DNA of 33,650 bases from Chloroflexota bacterium. Lineage in GTDB: Bacteria > Chloroflexota > Dehalococcoidia > Lucifugimonadales > JACPCL1. Within the stretch, counting starts at the first letter, position 1. Each line of letters begins with the position of its first letter. The notes beneath the pieces are model-generated. The model ran no database searches. It was not told the DNA's origin and saw only the letters and a list, made by a program, of their open reading frames with translations. The position numbers were made by a program, and so were the translations under genes. The stretch spans positions 1 through 33,650 of the forward strand of contig JACQOP010000030.1 of assembly GCA_016202485.1 (NCBI GenBank), in the 5' to 3' direction. Positions 9,273-17,496 of the stretch are shown in pieces.

Positions 9273-10421
9273 ATGACGGAAGGCGTTCTAGAAGGCGTGA
9301 AGGTCATTGACCTCACCCACTACATTGCAGGGCCCTACTGCACCAAGCTCATGGCCGACTACGGTGCGGAGGTCATCAAGATTGAGCCGCCGGAGGGCGA
9401 CCCCTGCCGCATGATTGGCCCATTCCCTGGAGACATCCCCCACAAAGAAAAGGGCGGCTACTTCCTCTACCTCAACAGCAACAAGAAGAGCGTCGTGCTG
9501 GACCTGAAGCAGCCCCAGGACAAAGAGCAGCTTTTGGCCCTGGTCAAGGACGCAGACATCGTGGTGGAGAACTTTGCCCCCCATGTCATGCAAGACCTGG
9601 GGTTGACCTACGACACGCTGTCCCAGGCCAACCCCCGCATTATCATGGCCTCCATCTCCAACTTCGGCCAGACCGGCCCCTACAAGGACTGGAAGGCCAC
9701 GGAGATCGTTGTGGAGGCCATCGGTGGCAACATGTACGTCAGCGGCGACTACGACCGCGAACCTCTCTCCTTCGGCGTGCCACTGTATCAGTTTGTGGCG
9801 GGGCAGAATGCCCTGGCCGGCGCCCTGATCGCCCTGTGGGAGCGTGAACGCAGCAGCCAGGGCCAGCACATAGACGTCTCCCTCACCGAGGCCGTCACCG
9901 CCTGCTTGCCCTACGCCTTCCAGTACTACACCTACATCGGGGCGGTATGGCGGCGTGGCCCCAGGCGCCGCATCCTCTTTGGTGTGGACCTATGGCCCTG
10001 CAAGGACGGCCACGTTGGCCTTTCCGTCATCCGCAGCACCGACTTTGAGGAGATCGCCGGCTTCCTGGGCGCAGCCGAGCTCTTTGACCCCAAGTTCTCC
10101 ACTCCCGATGGCCGGGAGGAGCACTACGAGGAGCTGAAACAGCACTACCTTGCGGCCCTGGCGGAAAAAGGCAAGGACGAGTTCTTCAACGAGGCCCACG
10201 CCTGGCGGCTCATGGCCAGCCGGGAGCTGCTGCCCACGGAGTTGCTGCAATGCGAGCAACTTCTGGACCGTGGCTACTTCCTGCAGGCGGAGCATCCTGT
10301 GGCCGGCAGGCTCTCTTTGCCTGGGGAGGTCCTTGGCCTCACTGAATCCCCGGCGTCCCTGCGGTCACCAGCCCCGCTGCTGGGCCAGCACACTGAAGCG
10401 GTGCTGGGGTTGCTGCGCTGA
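9273..10421 (+). CDS. CaiB/BaiF family (family III) CoA-transferase
   Basis: VLEGVKVIDLTHYIAGPYCTKLMADYGAEVIKIEPPEGDPCR...YLNSNKKSVVLDLKQPQDKEQLL...VVENFAPHVMQDLGL: canonical family III motifs. Confidence 0.95.
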   Translation: MTEGVLEGVKVIDLTHYIAGPYCTKLMADYGAEVIKIEPPEGDPCRMIGPFPGDIPHKEKGGYFLYLNSNKKSVVLDLKQPQDKEQLLALVKDADIVVENFAPHVMQDLGLTYDTLSQANPRIIMASISNFGQTGPYKDWKATEIVVEAIGGNMYVSGDYDREPLSFGVPLYQFVAGQNALAGALIALWERERSSQGQHIDVSLTEAVTACLPYAFQYYTYIGAVWRRGPRRRILFGVDLWPCKDGHVGLSVIRSTDFEEIAGFLGAAELFDPKFSTPDGREEHYEELKQHYLAALAEKGKDEFFNEAHAWRLMASRELLPTELLQCEQLLDRGYFLQAEHPVAGRLSLPGEVLGLTESPASLRSPAPLLGQHTEAVLGLLR

Positions 10422-10473
10422 TAGTCACCCTTTCTCAGTTGTGCGGAGGGCCATACCCTGGCCGGGGGATGCG

Positions 10474-10577
10474 AAGCCTGTCCTTGAATAAGCCGAAGCT
10501 CCGAGTCTGTCGCGAGTCCCGCACGAAGTCGGGACACTGAGCGCAGCGAACGGGGAGCCGAAGGAGGTGTCCCCCGG
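10474..10577 (+). repeat. dispersed intergenic repeat, interrupted copy
   Basis: Blocks AAGCCTGTCCTTGA, TGAGCGCAGCGAA and AGGAGGTGTCCCCC recur as a compact unit in reverse orientation at 32419-32456. Contains hairpin GTCCCG-cacgaagt-CGGGAC (10516-10535). Confidence 0.65.
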
Positions 10578-10655
10578 CCTCATGGGCAGGTGGGCACAAA
10601 CGCCCCGGCAGCCTGAGAGAATCTGAAAGGCATTCCAAACCCAAAGAGGAACACC

Positions 10656-12080
10656 ATGGCAGACCTGCCCCTGAAAGGCATTCGCATCCTGGAGGCCTCG
10701 GACATCCTGGCCCTGCCCACCGCCATGAGCATTATGGCCGACATGGGCGCCGAGGTCATCCACGTGGAGTACCACCAGCGTCCCAACTTCTACCGCTTCC
10801 TGGGTCCCTTCCCGGAGAGCCGTCCCGGGGCCAACTGGCATGACCGCTCCGCCGCCTTCAACGCCTCCAACCGCAGTAAGCTCAGCCTTTCCCTCAACCT
10901 GGGCAGCCCCAAGGGCAGGGACATCTTTCTGAAGCTGGTAAAGAAAAGCGACGTAGTAGCGGAAAACTTCTCCGCCCGGGTCATGGGCAACTTCGGCCTC
11001 CACTACCCGGAGCTCAAGAAGGTCAAAGACGACATCATCATGCTGTCCAACACCGGCTACGGCCACAGCGGCCCCTGGCGTGATTACGTGGGCATGGCCC
11101 AAGTCATAGAAGCGGCTATCACGGCCCACGTCACCGGCTACCCCGACCGGCTACCCGGCAAGGCCGGCCAGTCCATCATGGACCTTATCGTCGCCTGGAA
11201 CATCGTCAATGCCATCATGCTGGCCCTCCTCTTCCGGCGGCGCACCGGCAAGGGCCAGTGGATTGACCACTCCATGCTCCAGGCCTGCATCCCCGTGGCC
11301 ATCGGCCCCCTCATGGACGCCGTGATGAATGGCCGGGACCAGATGCGCCGGGGTAACCGCGATGCCGTCCACGCCCCCCAGGGCTGCTATCCCTGCCAGG
11401 GCGACGACGACTGGGTGGTCATCTCCATCACCTCCGATGAAGAGTGGCAGGCCTTCGTCCAGGCCACCGATGGCCCTGCCTGGGCCGGCGACCCCCGCTT
11501 TGCGACAGAGGCAGGCCGCATGGCTGCCCACGATGAACTGGACCGCCACATCTCGGCCTGGACTGCCGGCCAGGACAAGATAGCCATCATGGAACTCCTG
11601 CAACAGGCTGGCGTTCCCGCGGGTGCAGTCTTGAAGAACAAAGAAGTCCTGGCCAACCCCCACTACCAGGCCCGGAGCTTCTGGGAACTGGTCAGCCACC
11701 CGCCGGAGACGGGCATCGGCGCACGCTGGTACTCTGGGCGCCCCTTCACGATGTCCCGCACCCCAGGCAAAGCCCGCCGCGCCACCGCGCCTCTGGCCTA
11801 CGATAACAAGTACATCCTGGAGGAGCTCCTGGAGCTGGACGAGGACACCATCCTGGACCTTGAGGATGAAGGAGTCATCGCTACTTACCTCACAGGAGCC
11901 GAGGTGGGCGATATGCGAGTGGGTAACATGCCCGGCGGCTACCGGCCCGCCTCACCCACTCCCCAGGGCCTGGTGGAGCGCGGCGACGCGCAGTCCTTTG
12001 ACGCCGACTACAACGAAGTCCTGGGCCAGAAGGTCAGCGGGCCCAGCGCCGCCAAAGGGAGAATACCGCTGGGGGAATAG
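10656..12080 (+). CDS. CaiB/BaiF family (family III) CoA-transferase
   Basis: LPLKGIRILEASDILALPTAMSIMADMGAEVIHVEYHQRPN...NRSKLSLSLNLGSPKGRDIFLKLVKKSDVVAENFSARVMGNFGLHYPELKK. Confidence 0.93.
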   Translation: MADLPLKGIRILEASDILALPTAMSIMADMGAEVIHVEYHQRPNFYRFLGPFPESRPGANWHDRSAAFNASNRSKLSLSLNLGSPKGRDIFLKLVKKSDVVAENFSARVMGNFGLHYPELKKVKDDIIMLSNTGYGHSGPWRDYVGMAQVIEAAITAHVTGYPDRLPGKAGQSIMDLIVAWNIVNAIMLALLFRRRTGKGQWIDHSMLQACIPVAIGPLMDAVMNGRDQMRRGNRDAVHAPQGCYPCQGDDDWVVISITSDEEWQAFVQATDGPAWAGDPRFATEAGRMAAHDELDRHISAWTAGQDKIAIMELLQQAGVPAGAVLKNKEVLANPHYQARSFWELVSHPPETGIGARWYSGRPFTMSRTPGKARRATAPLAYDNKYILEELLELDEDTILDLEDEGVIATYLTGAEVGDMRVGNMPGGYRPASPTPQGLVERGDAQSFDADYNEVLGQKVSGPSAAKGRIPLGE

Positions 12081-12092
12081 GGCTGGCATACT

Positions 12093-12578
12093 ATGGCTGA
12101 AGTCGCCAGGTGGGAGCTGCTCTGGGCCTGGGCCATTGGAGCTGTAGGGTCCATGGCCTACTATACCGTGGTCTATTTTGGGTTCATCGGGGCGGGAAGA
12201 GAGTCTCGGGACTATATTCTCAGCCATTTCTGGGGTAAGAACGGAGGAGGCACCCTCCTAAAGGTCACATGGTATATACTGGTGGGAGGAGCCATAGCCG
12301 GCGTCTTCCAGCTTGCGGAAACCGCCTTTGTCCCAGTCCAGTCCTTCATCCTGGGCGCCACCTGGCCCTCCATCGTAGGGCAACTTCTCTCCGGCAGGCA
12401 AGCAGGTCCTTCCGAGGGTGAATTGCGCAAGTGGGGCATCACGCCTGAAACACCACGGCTGGAAGAGGAAAAGGCCCAGCAGGCCGCCAGAGGGGCCAGA
12501 GAGTTCCTAAGGGAGTTGGGCTTGCCATCCCATGAGGCACCGCCAGCCCCTGGACAAGAGGAGGATACAGAACGATGA
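12093..12578 (+). CDS. hypothetical membrane protein
   Basis: 161-aa ORF with two to three hydrophobic segments; its stop overlaps the ATG of the next gene. Confidence 0.7.
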   Translation: MAEVARWELLWAWAIGAVGSMAYYTVVYFGFIGAGRESRDYILSHFWGKNGGGTLLKVTWYILVGGAIAGVFQLAETAFVPVQSFILGATWPSIVGQLLSGRQAGPSEGELRKWGITPETPRLEEEKAQQAARGAREFLRELGLPSHEAPPAPGQEEDTER

Positions 12579-13015
12579 TGAGGCAGTCTGCGCCCCAACC
12601 GCTGAGAAATCGTGTGGAGTTGTTTCTTGACCCCGCCGGGAAGACCAACAAGCTACCCGACACAGCCACGTTAATCAATGTGCTGGAGAAGTTCAGCGAA
12701 GGTCATGGCGCCGTAGTTATTATTGACAGTGAAGAGCGGCCTGTGGGCATCTTTACCCCATCAGACATGCCCAAACTCCCACCGGCTGTTCGGCAAGACC
12801 GCACGTCCCTGGCCAAAGACCTCATGACCACCCCCGTCCACTGTGTAGAGCTCTCCTCTACTATTGAAGAAGCCCTGGACTTGATGCAAGACAAGGGCCT
12901 TCACACGGGCATCGTTGTGGTTGAAAGCAGAAGGAATATGCGCTACGCGGGCTATCTTTACCGGTCCAGCGTGGCAAAAATGCTCTCCACCCTGCTGGGG
13001 TCCAAGGCCTACTAA
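12575..13015 (+). CDS. CBS domain-containing protein
   Basis: VLEKFSEGHGAVVIIDSEERPVGIFTPSDMPKL...AKDLMTTPVHCVELSSTIEEALDLMQDKGLHTGIVVVE: CBS repeat pattern. Confidence 0.8.
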   Translation: MMRQSAPQPLRNRVELFLDPAGKTNKLPDTATLINVLEKFSEGHGAVVIIDSEERPVGIFTPSDMPKLPPAVRQDRTSLAKDLMTTPVHCVELSSTIEEALDLMQDKGLHTGIVVVESRRNMRYAGYLYRSSVAKMLSTLLGSKAY

Positions 13016-13036
13016 CCACAGCAGTCGCCTATTGGG

Positions 13037-14090
13037 CTAGCCTTCCGCCTTACGGTCGGCGGTGTAACCAAGCACCTTCAGCACCCGCAGCACTCGCAGG
13101 GTCACCCACTTGCTGGGCTGTCCCCTTTGCTCAACATCTGCCCACATCTTGCCGTTATAGGTGTGCTCCAGCTTCCAGCGGCCATGGGCGTCCTGCTTCC
13201 CCAGCACCAGCTCAACCGCCTTCTGCAAGCGCGGGTCGCCGCCAGAGCCCAGGGCAGCCAGGGCCTCCAGGTTCTCCAGCACGTTGGACACATAGCCGGT
13301 GGGGTAGCCAAGCTTGAACCAGAGTGGGTTGGGCTTTTTCCCTACACCAAAGGGGTAATCGGCCACTGCAGGGTCCTTGCTGAGAAGGAACGCTGCCCCC
13401 AGGCGCAGGGCTTCGTCCATCGCAGGCGAGCGTCGGCCCTCGGGGGACCCTGGAAAGGCCCAGCAGTGCCTTGACCCCGCCCCAGGCACAAGGGAGGCCC
13501 AAGTTGACAGCGCAAGCAAACCCTGGGCCGGTGGTCCCAGCCTTGTAATACTTCTCTGCTGTGCCCTTTGCCTCCACACCTGCCACACCCGCTCCCACAA
13601 TCGCCCGCGCCTGCCACTGGAGCGCCCGCTGAAGGCGCCGGTGGCCCAGCCAGCCGAAGTCTATCAGGGCCTTTGCCAGCAGCCCCGACATGCAGTGGAC
13701 AAAGAGGCCTGGCGCGCCTGTGGGGGAAATGCCGCCATGGGCAGCACCATACCGTTTCAGAGCATACTCGCACCCCGCACGGACCCCGGGGTCAGCAGCA
13801 TCGGCCCCAAGCTGGGCGAGGAAGATGATTTGCCACACAGTGCTCGTGTACTTTGGTGAATAGCCGGGGCCCGGCTTGACCCAGTACCCCTCTTCCTGCG
13901 GCGCCGCCAGGATTGCAGGCACAGGACCGGTCGCCATCACCGCTGCCTGCGCCCGGCGCACCTGGGGGTCACTCTCTGGCAGGTCCAGCAGGTCACTCAA
14001 AGCAACATAACGCACCCCTGGGTTCGCTCCGTCCTCTTCCAGGAGCCAGGGCAACGGGTCCGCACGCAGCAAGTCTTTCCAGAGAGGCAT
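13037..14090 (-). pseudogene. terpenoid cyclase/prenyltransferase (squalene-cyclase-like alpha/alpha fold) domain protein, frameshifted
   Basis: N-terminal part in ORF 13212..14090 (MPLWKDLLRADPLPWLLEEDGANPGVRYVALSDLL...LLGLSRVP), C-terminal part in ORF 13037..13600 (EGRRSPAMDEALRLGAAFLLSKDPAVADYPFG...VLRVLKVLGY). Removing one base from the G5 run at 13442-13446 joins them as ...LSRVPEGRRSPAMDEAL.... Could equally be a sequencing error in an intact gene. Confidence 0.75.
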
Positions 14091-14191
14091 GGGTTACCCC
14101 TTACGGATGAGCGTTGTAGCACTACCGTGCTCTTGCTAGGGAGTCGTCGCGCCAGTATCATGGCAACCGTATTTGTAAAAGGAGCGCAGTA

Positions 14192-15946
14192 ATGACGACA
14201 GAGCTTGCCAGACCTACCTACGGGTCAGACCTTGCCATCTGGATGATGCGCCAGCTTGGCATCAAGTACATTGCCCTCAACACCGGGGCCAGCTTCAAGT
14301 GGCTCCAGGACTCCATGGTCAACTACGCCGGCAACAACCCCGAAATCATCCAGTGCACCCACGAGGAGATATCCGTTGCCATTGCCCACGCTTACGCCAA
14401 GGCTACCGGCACGCCCATGGTGGCCGCCTGCCATGATGTCGTCGGTCTGCAGCACGCCAGCATGGCCATCTTCAACGCCTATTGCGACCGCGCCCCGGTC
14501 ATCGTCATCGGCGGCACCGGCCCCATGGACGCCACCGCCCGCCGGCCTGCCATTGACACCTTACACACCGCCCTGGTCCAGGGCAACCAGGTACGCGACT
14601 ACGTGAAGTGGGACGACCAGCCATCCAGCGTCGCCGCCATCCCCGACTCCTTCCTCCGCGGCTACATGACCGCCGTAAACCAGCCCCAAGGCCCCGTCTA
14701 CCTGTGCTACGACGCTACTCTCCAGGCGGAGCTTGTGGGGGAAAAGCTGGAGTTGCCGTCCCTGCCTAGCTACGCCAAGGCGACTTCCATAGGCCCCGAC
14801 CCCGATGCCATCAAGACCCTGGCCCGCTGGCTGGTGGACGCTGAGAACCCTCTGGTCATCGCCGAGTATCTTGGCCACACACCCTCGGTAGAGGCCCTGG
14901 TGGAACTGGCAGAGCTACTGGCCCTTCCTGTCGCCGACCGGGGTGGGCGCTTCAACTTCCCCAACAATCACCCCCTGGACATTACTGGCCGCGACGTGGA
15001 GTTGCTGCGTGACCGGGACGTGGTGCTTTCCCTGGAGGCCAAAGACCTGTGGGGCACCCTCCACACGGGCGCCCGCAATAACTACAGCGACCGCCCTTTG
15101 ACCCCCCCATCCTGTAAGGTCGCCAGCATCTCCCTGTGGGAGCTGCGTGACCGCGGCTGGGCCCAGGACTGGCAGCGGCCGGCCCCCGTTGACCTGAACA
15201 TCATGGGGGATCCCTCTGTTGCCTTGCCTATGCTGGTGGAGGAGTGCAAGAAACTCCTGGATGGCAAGAGCAAGACGAAATACGAGCGCCGCTCCCAGGC
15301 TATCACCCAGCTCCACAACGAGACCAAGCAACGGTGGCTCCGGCAGGTCCGAGAAGGCTGGGACTCCAGCCCCATCGCCCCAGGCCGTCTGGCCTCGGAA
15401 ATGTGGGAGGTCATCAAGGGCGAGGACTGGGTGCTGGGTAGCGGCGGCCTGGGCGGCTGGCCCCGCCGTATCTGGGATTTTACCAAACCCTATCAGAGCT
15501 TGGGGGGCTCCGGCGGCCTGGGCCTCGGCTACGGCTACTCCGCCGCCATAGGCGCGGCCCTGGCCAACCGGGGCAATGGACGGCTCGTCCTCAACCTCCA
15601 GTCCGACGGCGACCTCCTGTACACACCTGGAGCGCCGTGGACGGCGGCCCACCACAAGCTCCCCATCTTGACGGTCATGTTCAACAACCGCAACCTGTTC
15701 AACTCCGATGAGCACGCCCGGAACGTTGCCACTGAGCGCAACCGCCCTGTGGAAACGCGGCATATCGGCGTGCGCATGGCCGACCCTGTTATTGACTTTG
15801 CCAAGCTGGCCGAGTCCCAGGGTGTGTATGGCATTGGCCCCATTGTCACGCCGGACAAAATTGCCCCAGCCCTCCAGCAGGCCCACAAATACGTCAATGA
15901 CACAGGCATGCCTGCCCTGGTGGACGTGGTCTGCCTGGACAGATAG
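14192..15946 (+). CDS. thiamine-pyrophosphate-requiring enzyme (acetolactate synthase-like superfamily)
   Basis: CTHEEISVAIAHAYAKATGTPMVAACHDVVGLQHASMAIFNAYCDRAPVIVIGGTGP; ThDP motif SDGDLLYTPGAPWTAAHHKLPILTVMFNN; RBS AAAAGGAG before ATG. Confidence 0.9.
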   Translation: MTTELARPTYGSDLAIWMMRQLGIKYIALNTGASFKWLQDSMVNYAGNNPEIIQCTHEEISVAIAHAYAKATGTPMVAACHDVVGLQHASMAIFNAYCDRAPVIVIGGTGPMDATARRPAIDTLHTALVQGNQVRDYVKWDDQPSSVAAIPDSFLRGYMTAVNQPQGPVYLCYDATLQAELVGEKLELPSLPSYAKATSIGPDPDAIKTLARWLVDAENPLVIAEYLGHTPSVEALVELAELLALPVADRGGRFNFPNNHPLDITGRDVELLRDRDVVLSLEAKDLWGTLHTGARNNYSDRPLTPPSCKVASISLWELRDRGWAQDWQRPAPVDLNIMGDPSVALPMLVEECKKLLDGKSKTKYERRSQAITQLHNETKQRWLRQVREGWDSSPIAPGRLASEMWEVIKGEDWVLGSGGLGGWPRRIWDFTKPYQSLGGSGGLGLGYGYSAAIGAALANRGNGRLVLNLQSDGDLLYTPGAPWTAAHHKLPILTVMFNNRNLFNSDEHARNVATERNRPVETRHIGVRMADPVIDFAKLAESQGVYGIGPIVTPDKIAPALQQAHKYVNDTGMPALVDVVCLDR

Positions 15947-16000
15947 GACAGAATCCCCAGCCCCGGTAAGCCCAAAAGTGAACCCTTTGAAAGGCAGAGC

Positions 16001-17386
16001 ATGTTCGTGATAAAGCTGGTCATTGCAGTCATTGTCTTAGGCGTCGTCGCAGTGGCAGCACTCGCTGCCTATGTGTTCGCCGTGGTTTCCGGGCCGCTTC
16101 AGGCTGAGGTGCAGCCCCCGTCTGCAGAGGAAGTAGCCAAGGCCCAGGTGGTTGAGCAGCGGGTGCAAAGTGAAGTCGCCGATAACTCGGCGTTCCTCCT
16201 CCAGCTTACCAGCGAGGATCTTACCACTCTCCTCCGCTCACGGGCTGGCAGCGTGGCGCCGGTGCGGGACGTGACAGCCACCGTGAATAGGGGCAATGTA
16301 TCCATTTCCGGCAACCTCAACGGCGCCATCGCCGTGCCTTTCGCTGCAACGGTCGGTGTTACCCTCCAAAAAGGAGTGGTCCAGGTCTCGGTGGACCACG
16401 TAACCATGGGCCCCGCTCCCCTACCCGGGGCCGTGCGCAACGAACTGCAGCCCCTCATTGACGAGGTCATCAATGTGAATGAGCTGCTGCAGTCTGCCGG
16501 CGCCGTTCAGATACAGCGAGTGGAGCTGGTCCCTGGCCAGCTCACCATCGCAGGCATCCAGGAAGGCGGCAAGGTGGTATCAGACGACACCGTGGCGGCC
16601 CTCACTGCCGCCTACGCCTCCGGAGAGAGCCGGCCCCCTCCCGCGCTGCCCGGCGGTGACCTCGTGCCCCCTGGCCGTATTAGCAACGGTCCTGGCGACG
16701 AACTCTACCTCGCCCTGGGAGACTCCCTTGCCGCCAACAAAGGCGTCTCCTCACCCCTGGAAGGCTACGTCTCCCGCTTTCACGCCCATCTGGAACGCCA
16801 AACAGGGAATGAACTTGGCCTTATGAACCTTGGCGTGTCCGGGGAGAGCACCTTGTCAATCTATAAAAGGCAGCTCCCTACTGCCCTGGCTGAGATGGAC
16901 CGCCTGCGCAACGACGGCGACCCTGCGACCCGCGTCTCCATCCTTACCGTGGACCTGGGCGCCAACGACCTGCTAGGCCACCTGGCTTCCCCTGTCTGCC
17001 GTCAGGACATCCGCGGCGACGAATGCACCGCCCGCCTGGAATCGGCCATCCCGACCTTTGCAGAGAACATCGCCGACATCCTCACCGCCCTCAGCCAGCG
17101 GCTGGAACCTGGTACGGAGTTCTACGTCATGACTATCTATAATCCCTTTGACTTCGGCATCGGCATCCCCTTTGAAGAGGACTCCAACGAGGTCATCACA
17201 CGTATGAATGACATCATCCGCGCCGAAGCCGCACGTGTCGGCGCCATCGTCGCAGATGCCTATACCCCCATGAGCGGCAACGCCGCGGCATGGACCCACA
17301 TGCTCAACGGGGACATCCATCCCACGGCGGATGGCTACCAGACCCTGGCCTATGCCTTTGCCCTGGCGCGAGCCGAGGCCAAGTAA
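16001..17386 (+). CDS. SGNH/GDSL hydrolase with N-terminal membrane anchor and an additional N-terminal domain
   Basis: N-terminal TM (LVIAVIVLGVVAVAALAAYVFAVV), block I LALGDSLAANKG, LGANDLLGH, C-terminal GDIHPTADGYQTLA. Confidence 0.88.
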   Translation: MFVIKLVIAVIVLGVVAVAALAAYVFAVVSGPLQAEVQPPSAEEVAKAQVVEQRVQSEVADNSAFLLQLTSEDLTTLLRSRAGSVAPVRDVTATVNRGNVSISGNLNGAIAVPFAATVGVTLQKGVVQVSVDHVTMGPAPLPGAVRNELQPLIDEVINVNELLQSAGAVQIQRVELVPGQLTIAGIQEGGKVVSDDTVAALTAAYASGESRPPPALPGGDLVPPGRISNGPGDELYLALGDSLAANKGVSSPLEGYVSRFHAHLERQTGNELGLMNLGVSGESTLSIYKRQLPTALAEMDRLRNDGDPATRVSILTVDLGANDLLGHLASPVCRQDIRGDECTARLESAIPTFAENIADILTALSQRLEPGTEFYVMTIYNPFDFGIGIPFEEDSNEVITRMNDIIRAEAARVGAIVADAYTPMSGNAAAWTHMLNGDIHPTADGYQTLAYAFALARAEAK

Positions 17387-17484
17387 CGTTCAAGCCTTCG
17401 CCCGTCTTTGCCCACCTGGGAGATACGCTGTGGAGAACGGCCTTATCTCCGCTGCCAGCCACGTCAGTGCTGTCCCCTCCCTGG

Positions 17485-17490
17485 TATAAT
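17485..17490 (+). promoter_or_regulatory. candidate -10 element of helicase gene
   Basis: Perfect TATAAT 6 nt before ATG 17497; no convincing -35. Confidence 0.35.
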
Positions 17491-17496
17491 TTCCCC

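Noticed and set aside
14915-15886. 323-aa minus-strand ORF
   Set aside because: Antisense shadow of the second ThDP enzyme.
17290-17496. N-terminal extension of the helicase ORF
   Set aside because: Overlaps the 3' end of the SGNH gene; conserved helicase N-terminus begins at ATG 17497.
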